From Semisulcospira habei (lineage: Eukaryota; Mollusca; Gastropoda; Semisulcospiridae): a stretch of 64,000 nucleotides of DNA. The stretch lies in contig BTPG01000005.1 in the NCBI GenBank assembly GCA_036245525.1, forward strand, positions 184,129,653 through 184,193,652, read 5' to 3'. The notes beneath the pieces were generated by a model, which saw only the letters and a program-made list of their open reading frames with translations, searched no databases and was not told where the DNA came from. Below, in pieces: positions 53,201-64,000 of this stretch (its first letter is position 1; each line of letters begins with the position of its first letter). A program made the translations under genes and the position numbers.

Positions 53201-56200
53201 AGTACCTCCGTTGTCAATGTGCAAGAAAGGGTTTTCAGATTGCAGTACCTCCGTTGTCAATGTGCAAGAGAGGTTTTCAGATTACAGTACCTCCGTTGTC
53301 AATGTGCAAGAAAGGGTTTTCAGACTGCAGTACCTCCGTAGTCAATGTGCAAGAAAGGGTTTTCAGATAGCAGTACCTCCGTTGTCAATGTGCAAGAAAT
53401 GGTTTTCAGATTGAAGTACCTCCGTTGTCAATGTGCAAGAAAGGGTTTTCAGATTACAGTACCTCCGTTGTCAATGTGCAAGAAAGGGTTTTCAGATAGC
53501 AGTACCTCCGTTGTCAATGTGCAAGAAATGGTTTTCAGATTGCAGTACCTCCGTTGTCAATGTGCAAGAAAGGGTTTTCAGATTACAGTACCTCCGTTGT
53601 CAATGTGCAAGAAAGGGTTTTCAGATTGCAGTACCTCCGTTGTCAATGTGCAAGAAAGGGTTTCAGTTCAGATTACAGTACCTCCGTTGTCAATGTGCAC
53701 GGAAGGGTTTTCAGATTACAGTACCTCCGTTGTCAATGTGCAAGAAAGGGTTTTCATATTACAGTACCTCCGTTGTCAATGTGCAATAAAGGGTTTTCAG
53801 ATTACAGTACCTCCGTTGTCAATGTGCAAGAAATGGTTTTCAGATTGCAGTACCTCCGTTGTTAATGTGCAAGAAAGGGTTTTCAGATTACAGTACCTCC
53901 GTTGTCAATGTGCAAGAAAGGGTTTTCAGATTACAGTACCTCCGTTGTCAATGTGCAAGAGAGGTTTTCAGATTACAGTACCTCCGTTGTCAATGTGCAA
54001 GAAAGAGTTTTCAGATTGCAGTACCTCCGTTGTCAATGTGCAAGAAAGGGTTTTCAGATTGCAGTACCTCCGTTGTCAATGTGCAAGAAAGGGTTTTCAC
54101 ATTGCAGTACCTCCGTTGTCAATGTGCAAGAAGGGTTTTCAGATTGCAGTACCTCCGTTGTCAATGTGCAAGAAAGGGTTTTCAGATTGCAGTACCTCCG
54201 TTGCCAATGTGCAAGAAAGGGTTTTTAGATTGCAGTACCACCGTTGTCAATGTGCAAGAAAGGTTTTCAGATTGCAGTACCTCCGTTGTCAATGTGCAAG
54301 AAAGGGTTTTCAGATTGCAGTACCTCCGTTGTCAATGTGCAAGAAAAGGTTTTCAGATTGCAGTATCTCCGTTGTCAATGTGCAAGAAAGGGTTTTCAGA
54401 TTGCAGTACCTCCGTTGTCAGTGTGCAAGAAAGGGTTTTCAGATTACAGTACCTCCGTTGTCAATGTGCAAGAAGGGTTTTCAGATTGCAGTACCTCCGT
54501 TGTCAATGTGCGTGAAAGGGTTTTCAGATTACAGTACCTCCGTTGTCAATGTGCAAGAGAGGTTTTTAGATTACAGTACCTCCGTTGTCAATGTGCAAGA
54601 AAGGGTTTTCAGATTGCAGTACCTCCGTTGACAATGTGCAAGAGAGGTTTTCAGATTGCAGTACCTCCGTTGTCAATGTGCAAGAGAGGTTTTCAGATTG
54701 CAGTACCTCCGTTGTCAATGTGCAAGAGAGGTTTTCAGATTACAGTACCTCCGTTGTCAATGTGCAAGAAAGGGTTTTCAGATAGCAGTACCTCCGTTGT
54801 CAATGTGCAAGAAAGGGTTTTCAGATTGCAGTACCTCCGTTGTCAATGTGCAAGAGAGGTTTTCAGATTGCAGTACCTCCGTTGTCAATGTGCAAGAGAG
54901 GTTTTCAGATTGCAGTACCTCCGTTGTCAATGTGCAAGAGAGGTTTTCCGATTACAGTACCTCCGTTGTCAATGTGCAAGAAAGGGTTTTCAGATAGTAG
55001 TACCTCCGTTGTCAATGTGCAAGAAAGGGTTTTCAGATTACAGTACCTACGTTGTCAATGTGCAAGAAAGGGTTTTCAGATTACAGTACCTCCGTTGTCA
55101 ATGTGCAAGAAATGGTTTTCAGATTGCAGTACCTCCGTTGTCAATGTGCAAGAAAGGGTTTTCAGATTACAGTACCACCGTTGTCAATGTGCAAGAAAGG
55201 GTTTTCAGATTACAGTACCTCCGTTGTCAATGTGCAAAAAAGGGTTTTCAGATTGCAGTACCTCCGTTGTCAATGTGCAAGAGAGGTTTTCAGATTACAG
55301 TACCTCCGTTGTCAATGTGCAAGAAAGGGTTTTCAGACTGCAGTACCTCCGTTGTCAATGTGCAAGAAAGGGTTTTCAGATAGCAGTACCTCCGTTGTCA
55401 ATGTGCAAGAAATGGTTTTCAGATTGAAGTACCTCCGTTGTCAATGTGCAAGAAAGGGTTTTCAGATTACAGTACCTCCGTTGTCAATGTGCAAGAAAGG
55501 GTTTTCAGATTACAGTACCTCCGTTGTCAATGTGCAAAAAATGGTTTTCAGATTGCAGTACCTCTGTTGTCAATGTGCAAGAGAGGTTTTCAGATTACAG
55601 TACCTCCGTTGTCAATGTGCAAGAAAGGGTTTTCAGATTGCAGTACCTCCGTTGTCAATGTGCAAGAAAGGGTTTTCAGATTGCAGTACCTCCGTTGTCA
55701 ATGTACAAGAAAGGGTTTTCAGATTGCAGTACCTCCGTTGTCAATGTGCAAGAAATGGTTTTCAGATTACAGTACCTCCGTTGTCAATGTGCAAGAAAGG
55801 GTTTTCAGATTGCAGTATCTCCGTTGTCAATGTGCAAGAAAGGTTTTTAGATTACAGTACCTCCGTTGTCAATGTGCAAGAAAGGGTTTTCAGATTGCAG
55901 TACCTCCGTTGTCAATGTGCAAGAAAGGGTTTTCAGATTGCAGTACCTCCTTGTCAATGTGCAAGAAAGGGTTTTCAGATTACAGTACCTCCGTTGTCAA
56001 TGTGCAAGAAAGGGTTTTCAGATTGCAGTACCTCCGTTGTCAATGTGCAAGAAAGGGTTTTCAGATTACAGTACCACCGTTGTCAATGTGCAAGAAAGGG
56101 TTTTCAGATTGCAGTACCTCCGTTGTCAATGTGCAAGAAAGGGTTTTCAGATTGCAGTACCTCCGTTGTCAATGTGCAAGAAAGGGTTTCCAGACTGCAG

Positions 56201-59200
56201 TACCTCCGTTGTCAATGTGCAAGAAGGGTTTTCAGATTGCAGTACCTCCGTTGTCAATGTCCAAGAAAGGGTTTTCAGATTGCAGTACCTCCGTTGTCAA
56301 TGTGCAAGAAAGGGTTTTCAGATTGCAGTACCTCCGTTGTCAATGTGCAAGAGAGGTTTTCAGATTACAGTACCTCCGTTGTCAATGTGCAAGAAAGGGT
56401 TTTCAGACTGCAGTACCTCCGTTGTCAATGTGCAAGAAAGGGTTTTCAGATTACAGTACCTCCGTTGTCAATGTGCAAGAAAGGGTTTCAGATTGCAGTA
56501 CCTCTGTTGTCAATGTGCAAGAGAGATTTTCAGATTACAGTACCTCTGTTGTCAATGTGCAAGAGAGGTTTTCAGATTACAGTACCTCCGTTGTCAATGT
56601 GCAAGAAAGGGTTTTCAGATTGCAGTACCTCCGTTGTCAATGTGCAAGAAAGGGTTTTCAGATTGCAGTACCTCCGTTGTCAATGTACAAGAAAGGGTTT
56701 TCAGATTGCAGTACCTCCGTTGTCAATGTGCAAGAAATGGTTTTCAGATTACAGTACCTCCGTTGTCAATGTGCAAGGAAGGGTTTTCAGATTGCAGTAC
56801 CTCCGTTGTCAATGTGCAAGAAAGGGTTTTCAGATTACAGTACCTCCGTTGTCAATGTGCAAGAAAGGGTTTTCAGACTACAGTACCTCCGTTGCCAATG
56901 TGCAAGAAAGGGTTTTCAGATTGCAGTACCTCCGTTGTCAATGTGCAAGAAAGGGTTTTCAGATTACAGTACCTCCGTTGTCAATGTGCAAGAAAGCGTT
57001 TTCAGATTGCAGTACCTCCGTTGTCAATGTGCAAGAAAGGGTTTTCATATTACAGTACCTCCGTTGCCAATGTGCAAGAAAGGGTTTTCAGATTGCAGTA
57101 CCTCCGTTGTCAATGTGCAAGAAAGGGTTTTCAGATTACAGTACCTCCGTTGTCAATGTGCAAGAAAGGGTTTTCAGATTGCAGTACCTCCATTGTCAAT
57201 GTGCAAGAAAGGGTTTTCAGATTGCAGTACCTCCGTTGTCAATGTGCAAGAAAGGGTTTCAGTTCAGATTACAGTACCTCCGTTGTCAATGTGCACGGAA
57301 GGGTTTTCAGATTACAGTACCTCCGTTGTCAATGTGCAAGAAAGGGTTTTCATATTACAGTACCTCCGTTGTCAATGTGCAATAAAGGGTTATCAGATTA
57401 CAATACCTCCGTTGTCAATGTGCAAGAAATGGTTTTCAGATTGCAGTACCTCCGTTGTTAATGTGCAAGAAAGGGTTTTCAGATTACAGTACCTCCGTTG
57501 TCAATGTGCAAGAAAGGGTTTTCAGATTACAGTACCTCCGTTGTCAATGTGCAAGAGAGGTTTTCAGATTACAGTACCTCCGTTGTCAATGTGCAAGAAA
57601 GGGTTTTCAGATTGCAGTACCTCCGTTGTCAATGTGCAAGAAAGGGTTTTCAGATTGCAGTACCTCCGTTGTCAATGTGCAAGAAAGGGTTTTCACATTG
57701 CAGTACCTCCGTTGTCAATGTGCAAGAAGGGTTTTCAGATTGCAGTACCTCCGTTGTCAATGTGCAAGAAAGGGTTTTCAGATTGCAGTACCTCCGTTGC
57801 CAATGTGCAAGAAAGGGTTTTTAGATTGCAGTACCACCGTTGTCAATGTGCAAGAAAGGTTTTCAGATTGCAGTACCTCCGTTGTCAATGTGCAAGAAAG
57901 GGTTTTCAGATTGCAGTACCTCCGTTGTCAATGTGCAAGAAAAGGTTTTCAGATTGCAGTATCTCCGTTGTCAATGTGCAAGAAAGGGTTTTCAGATTGC
58001 AGTACCTCCGTTGTCAGTGTGCAAGAAAGGGTTTTCAGATTACAGTACCTCCGTTGTCAATGTGCAAGAAGGGTTTTCAGATTGCAGTACCTCCGTTGTC
58101 AATGTGCGTGAAAGGGTTTTCAGATTACAGTACCTCCGTTGTCAATGTGCAAGAGAGGTTTTTAGATTACAGTACCTCCGTTGTCAATGTGCAAGAAAGG
58201 GTTTTCAGATTGCAGTACCTCCGTTGACAATGTGCAAGAGAGGTTTTCAGATTGCAGTACCTCCGTTGTCAATGTGCAAGAGAGGTTTTCAGATTGCAGT
58301 ACCTCCGTTGTCAATGTGCAAGAGAGGTTTTCAGATTACAGTACCTCCGTTGTCAATGTGCAAGAAAGGGTTTTCAGATAGCAGTACCTCCGTTGTCAAT
58401 GTGCAAGAAAGGGTTTTCAGATTGCAGTACCTCCGTTGTCAATGTGCAAGAGAGGTTTTCAGATTGCAGTACCTCCGTTGTCAATGTGCAAGAGAGGTTT
58501 TCAGATTGCAGTACCTCCGTTGTCAATGTGCAAGAGAGGTTTTCCGATTACAGTACCTCCGTTGTCAATGTGCAAGAAAGGGTTTTCAGATAGTAGTACC
58601 TCCGTTGTCAATGTGCAAGAAAGGGTTTTCAGATTACAGTACCTACGTTGTCAATGTGCAAGAAAGGGTTTTCAGATTACAGTACCTCCGTTGTCAATGT
58701 GCAAGAAATGGTTTTCAGATTGCAGTACCTCCGTTGTCAATGTGCAAGAAAGGGTTTTCAGATTACAGTACCACCGTTGTCAATGTGCAAGAAAGGGTTT
58801 TCAGATTACAGTACCTCCGTTGTCAATGTGCAAGAAAGGGTTTTCAGATTGCAGTACCTCCGTTGTCAATGTGCAAGAGAGGTTTTCAGATTACAGTACC
58901 TCCGTTGTCAATGTGCAAGAAAGGGTTTTCAGACTGCAGTACCTCCGTTGTCAATGTGCAAGAAAGGGTTTTCAGATAGCAGTACCTCCGTTGTCAATGT
59001 GCAAGAAATGGTTTTCAGATTGAAGTACCTCCGTTGTCAATGTGCAAGAAAGGGTTTTCAGATTACAGTACCTCCGTTGTCAATGTGCAAGAAAGGGTTT
59101 TCAGATTACAGTACCTCCGTTGTCAATGTGCAAGAAAGGGTTTTCAGATTACAGTACCTCCGTTGTCAATGTGCAAGAAATGGTTTTCAGATTGCAGTAC

Positions 59201-62200
59201 CTCTGTTGTCAATGTGCAAGAGAGGTTTTCAGATTACAGTACCTCCGTTGTCAATGTGCAAGAAAGGGTTTTCAGATTGCAGTACCTCCGTTGTCAATGT
59301 GCAAGAAAGGGTTTTCAGATTGCAGTACCTCCGTTGTCAATGTACAAGAAAGGGTTTTCAGATTGCAGTACCTCCGTTGTCAATGTGCAAGAAATGGTTT
59401 TCAGATTACAGTACCTCCGTTGTCAATGTGCAAGAAAGGGTTTTCAGATTGCAGTACCTCCGTTGTCAATGTGCAAGAAAGGTTTTTAGATTACAGTACC
59501 TCCGTTGTCAATGTGCAAGAAAGGGTTTTCAGATTGCAGTACTTCCGTTGTCAATGTGCAAGAAAGGGTTTTCAGATTGCAGTACCTCCTTGTCAATGTG
59601 CAAGAAAGGGTTTTCAGATTACAGTACCTCCGTTGTCAATGTGCAAGAAAGGGTTTTCAGATTGCAGTACCTCCGTTGTCAATGTGCAAGAAAGGGTTTC
59701 CAGATTGCAGTACCTCCGTTGTCAATGTGCAAGAAGGGTTTTCAGATTGCAGTACCTCCGTTGTCAATGTGCAAGAAAGGGTTTTCAGATTGCAGTACCT
59801 CCGTTGTCAATGTGCAAGAAAGGGTTTTCAGATTGCAGTACCTCCGTTGTCAATGTGCAAGAGAGGATTTCAGATTACAGTACCTCCGTTGTCAATGTGC
59901 AAGAAAGGGTTTTCAGACTGCAGTACCTCCGTTGTCAATGTACAAGAAAGGGTTTTCAGATAGCAGTACCTCCGTTGTCAATGTGCAAGAAATGGTTTTC
60001 AGATTGAAGTACCTCCGTTGTCAATGTGCAAGAAAGGGTTTTCAGATTACAGTACCTCCGTTGTCAATGTGCAAGAAAGGGTTTTCAGATTGCAGTACCT
60101 CCGTTGTCAATGTACAAGAAAGGGTTTTCAGATTGCAGTACCTCCGTTGTCAATGTGCAAGAAATGGTTTTCAGATTACAGTACCTCCGTTGTCAATGTG
60201 CAAGAAAGGGTTTTCAGATTTACAGTACCTCCGTTGTCAACGTGCAAGAAAGGGTTTTCAGATTACAGTACCTCCGTTGTCAATGTGCAAGAAATGGTTT
60301 TCAGATTGCAGTACCTCCGTTGTCAATGTGCAAGAAGGGTTTTCAGATTACAGTACCTCCGTTGTCAATGTACAAGAAAGGGTTTTCAGATTGCAGTACC
60401 TCCGTTGTCAATGTGCAAGAAAGGGTTTTCAGATTGCAGTACCTCCGTTGTCAATGTGCAAGAGAGGTTTTCAGATTACAGTACCTCCGTTGTCAATGTG
60501 CAAGAAAGGGTTTTCAGACTGCAGTACCTCCGTTGTCAATGTGCAAGAAAGGGTTTTCAGATAGCAGTACCTCCGTTGTCAATGTGCAAGAAATGGTTTT
60601 CAGATTGAAGTACCTCCGTTGTCAATGTGCAAGAAAGGGTTTTCAGATTACAGTACCTCCGTTGTCAATGTGCAAGAAAGGGTTTTCAGATAGCAGTACC
60701 TCCGTTGTCAATGTGCAAGAAATGGTTTTCAGATTGCAGTACCTCCGTTGTCAATGTGCAAGAAATGGTTTTCAGATTACAGTACCTCCGTTGTCAATGT
60801 GCAAGAAAGGGTTTTCAGATTGCAGTACCTCCGTTGTCAATGTGCAAGAAAGGGTTTCAGTTCAGATTACAGTACCTCCGTTGTCAATGTGCACGGAAGG
60901 GTTTTCAGATTACAGTACCTCCGTTGTCAATGTGCAAGAAAGGGTTTTCATATTACAGTACCTCCGTTGTCAATGTGCAATAAAGGGTTTTCAGATTACA
61001 GTACCTCCGTTGTCAATGTGCAAGAAATGGTTTTCAGATTGCAGTACCTCCGTTGTTAATGTGCAAGAAAGGGTTTTCAGATTACAGTACCTCCGTTGTC
61101 AATGTGCAAGAAAGGGTTTTCAGATTACAGTACCTCCGTTGTCAATGTGCAAGAGAGGTTTTCAGATTACAGTACCTCCGTTGTCAATGTGCAAGAAAGG
61201 GTTTTCAGATTGCAGTACCTCCGTTGTCAATGTGCAAGAAAGGGTTTTCAGATTGCAGTACCTCCGTTGTCAATGTGCAAGAAAGGGTTTTCACATTGCA
61301 GTACCTCCGTTGTCAATGTGCAAGAAAGGGTTTTCAGATTGCAGTACCTCCGTTGTCAATGTGCAAGAAAGGGTTTTCAGATTGCAGTACCTCCGTTGCC
61401 AATGTGCAAGAAAGGGTTTTTAGATTGCAGTACCACCGTTGTCAATGTGCAAGAAAGGTTTTCAGATTGCAGTACCTCCGTTGTCAATGTGCAAGAAAGG
61501 GTTTTCAGATTGCAGTACCTCCGTTGTCAATGTGCAAGAAAAGGTTTTCAGATTGCAGTATCTCCGTTGTCAATGTGCAAGAAAGGGTTTTCAGATTGCA
61601 GTACCTCCGTTGTCAGTGTGCAAGAAAGGGTTTTCAGATTACAGTACCTCCGTTGTCAATGTGCAAGAAGGGTTTTCAGATTGCAGTACCTCCGTTGTCA
61701 ATGTGCGTGAAAGGGTTTTCAGATTACAGTACCTCCGTTGTCAATGTGCAAGAGAGGTTTTTAGATTACAGTACCTCCGTTGTCAATGTGCAAGAAAGGG
61801 TTTTCAGATTGCAGTACCTCCGTTGACAATGTGCAAGAGAGGTTTTCAGATTGCAGTACCTCCGTTGTCAATGTGCAAGAGAGGTTTTCAGATTGCAGTA
61901 CCTCCGTTGTCAATGTGCAAGAGAGGTTTTCAGATTACAGTACCTCCGTTGTCAATGTGCAAGAAAGGGTTTTCAGATAGCAGTACCTCCGTTGTCAATG
62001 TGCAAGAAAGGGTTTTCAGATTGCAGTACCTCCGTTGTCAATGTGCAAGAGAGGTTTTCAGATTGCAGTACCTCCGTTGTCAATGTGCAAGAGAGGTTTT
62101 CAGATTGCAGTACCTCCGTTGTCAATGTGCAAGAGAGGTTTTCCGATTACAGTACCTCCGTTGTCAATGTGCAAGAAAGGGTTTTCAGATAGTAGTACCT

Positions 62201-64000
62201 CCGTTGTCAATGTGCAAGAAAGGGTTTTCAGATTACAGTACCTACGTTGTCAATGTGCAAGAAAGGGTTTTCAGATTACAGTACCTCCGTTGTCAATGTG
62301 CAAGAAATGGTTTTCAGATTGCAGTACCTCCGTTGTCAATGTGCAAGAAAGGGTTTTCAGATTACAGTACCTCCGTTGTCAATGTGCAAAAAAGGGTTTT
62401 CAGATTACAGTACCTCCGTTGTCAATGTGCAAAAAAGGGTTTTCAGATTGCAGTACCTCCGTTGTCAATGTGCAAGAGAGGGTTTCAGAATACAGTACCT
62501 CCGTTGTCAATGTGCAAGAAAGGGTTTTCAGACTGCAGTACCTCCGTTGTCAATGTGCAAGAAAGGGTTTTCAGATAGCAGTACCTCCGTTGTCAATGTG
62601 CAAGAAAGGGTTTTCAGATTGAAGTACCTCCGTTGTCAATGTGCAAGAAAGGGTTTTCAGATTACAGTACCTCCGTTGTCAATGTGCAAGAAAGGGTTTT
62701 CAGATTACAGTACCTCCGTTGTCAATGTGCAAGAAAGGGTTTTCAGATTACAGTACCTCCGTTGTCAATGTGCAAGAAATGGTTTTCAGATTGCAGTACC
62801 TCTGTTGTCAATGTGCAAGAGAGGTTTTCAGATTACAGTACCTCCGTTGTCAATGTGCAAGAAAGGTTTTTAGATTACAGTACCTCCGTTGTCAATGTGC
62901 AAGAAAGGGTTTTCAGATTGCAGTACCTCCGTTGTCAATGTGCAAGAAAGGGTTTTCAGATTGCAGTACCTCCTTGTCAATGTGCAAGAAAGGGTTTTCA
63001 GATTACAGTACCTCCGTTGTCAATGTGCAAGAAAGGGTTTTCAGATTACAGTACCTCCGTTGTCAATGTGCAAGAAAGGGTTTTCAGATTACAGTACCAC
63101 CGTTGTCAATGTGCAAGAAAGGGTTTTCAGATTGCAGTACCTCCGTTGTCAATGTGCAAGAAAGGGTTTTCAGATTGCAGTACCTCCGTTGACAATGTGC
63201 AAGAAAGGGTTTCCAGACTGCAGTACCTCCGTTGTCAATGTGCAAGAAGGGTTTTCAGATTGCAGTACCTCCGTTGTCAATGTCCAAGAAAGGGTTTTCA
63301 GATTGCAGTACCTCCGTTGTCAATGTGCAAGAAAGGGTTTTCAGATTGCAGTACCTCCGTTGTCAATGTGCAAGAGAGGTTTTCAGATTACAGTACCTCC
63401 GTTGTCAATGTGCAAGAAAGGGTTTTCAGACTGCAGTACCTCCGTTGTCAATGTGCAAGAAAGGGTTTTCAGATAGCAGTACCTCCGTTGTCAATGTGCA
63501 AGAAATGGTTTTCAGATTGAAGTACCTCCGTTGTCAATGTGCAAGAAAGGGTTTTCAGATTACAGTACCTCCGTTGTCAATGTGCAAGAAAGGGTTTTCA
63601 GATTGCAGTACCTCCGTTGTCAATGTACAAGAAAGGGTTTTCAGATTGCAGTACCTCCGTTGTCAATGTGCAAGAAATCGTTTTCAGATTACAGTACCTC
63701 CGTTGTCAATGTGCAAGAAAGGGTTTTCAGATTACAGTACCTCCGTTGTCAATGTGCAAGAAAGGGTTTTCAGATTACAGTACCTCCGTTGTCAATGTGC
63801 ATGAAATGGTTTTCAGATTACAGTACCTCCGTTGTCAATGTGCAAGAAGGGTTTTCAGATTACAGTACCTCCGTTGTCAATGTACAAGAAAGGGTTTTCA
63901 GATTACAGTACCTCCGTTGTCAATGTGCAAGAAAGGGTTTTCAGATTGCAGTACCTCCGTTGTCAATGTGCAAGAGAGGTTTTCAGATTACAGTACCTCC
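50261..64000. repeat. Satellite higher-order repeat, about 3.6 kb, alternating as a 7.19-kb dimer
   Basis: Marker monomers recur at near-constant spacing: TGCGTGAAAGG near 50910, 54509, 58106 and 61705, and a TTGTTAATGTG variant near 50261, 53859, 57455 and 61053. A segment of about 1.58 kb is common to every repeat. The next about 2.02 kb alternates between two versions: version A (51.84-53.86 and 59.03-61.05 kb) and version B (55.44-57.46 and 62.63 kb onward). Version B also resembles 48.2-50.26 kb. The full unit is therefore a dimer of about 7,194 bases. Confidence 0.8.

Larger units (their letters stand above)
43394..64000. repeat. 43-bp satellite array, about 480 monomers, runs off the window
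   Basis: The monomer is CAATGTGCAAGAAAGGGTTT, TCAGATTACAGTACCTCCGT and TGT. Common variants: GATTGCAG for GATTACAG, AAATGG for AAAGGG, a 42-base form with GAGAGG, a 42-base form with GAAGGG, a 47-base form with TTTCAGTTCAG, and CACGG for CAAGA. No other sequence interrupts 20.6 kb. The array begins abruptly after CTGAAGAGTACGCAACATG. Open frames of up to 929 codons on the plus strand result from a stop-free monomer and are not taken as genes. Confidence 0.98.

Noticed and set aside
43396..63804. Very long plus-strand open frames (up to 929 codons) in the satellite, with a 43-residue period
   Set aside because: The 43-base monomer has no stop in any plus frame, so every frame stays open by arithmetic; overlapping frames are equally open, point variants (GATTGAAG, GATAGCAG) close them at will, and there is no domain, signal peptide or intron structure.
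43394..64000. CRISPR array
   Set aside because: Adjacent 43-base monomers with no spacers, in a eukaryotic context without cas genes.

Overview
The window looks like nuclear DNA of an animal, most likely a mollusc and perhaps a marine gastropod (inference). Coding sequence is sparse and split into short exons with GT-AG or GC-AG borders. The rest is dominated by non-LTR retrotransposons, tRNA-derived SINEs, palindromic MITEs, microsatellites and minisatellites. Nothing prokaryotic was seen: no operons, no ribosome binding sites, no CRISPR.

Two host genes are supported. On the minus strand, seven exons between 17201 and 7207 join in phase into a PHF24-like protein of about 314 residues (PHD finger protein 24, also KIAA1045 or GINIP): an N-myristoylation-type start, a C4HC3 PHD finger, EF-hand units and the conserved C-terminal WPDFL block. 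On the plus strand, 42323-42781 is the first coding exon of a rhodopsin-like GPCR (TM1-TM4), ending at a strong splice donor. Its remaining exons are not in the window.

Layout. 1-7200: microsatellites, a decayed RT/RNase H retrotransposon and a diverged inverted repeat. 7200-17200: the PHF24-like gene, whose introns carry about a dozen TTAA-flanked hairpin MITEs, three SINE families, a minisatellite born inside a palindromic element, and a 740-bp foldback element with a 15-bp target duplication. 17200-30000: repeat copies, four more palindrome families, and 27-, 73- and 24-bp tandem arrays. 30100-34660: a 36-bp minisatellite split by an RTE-clade LINE that itself carries two SINE insertions. 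34750-35970: a 44-bp array that changes into a 104-bp composite array. 36000-42300: mostly non-coding, with more MITEs, a 34-bp array and a LINE C-terminus split by a SINE. 43394-64000: a 43-bp satellite (about 480 monomers, running off the window end) with about 3.6-kb higher-order repeats that alternate as a 7.19-kb dimer.

The satellite and minisatellites give long open frames in several frames at once. These are by-products of stop-free monomers and are not annotated as genes. Copy numbers, percent identities and homology calls were judged by eye.
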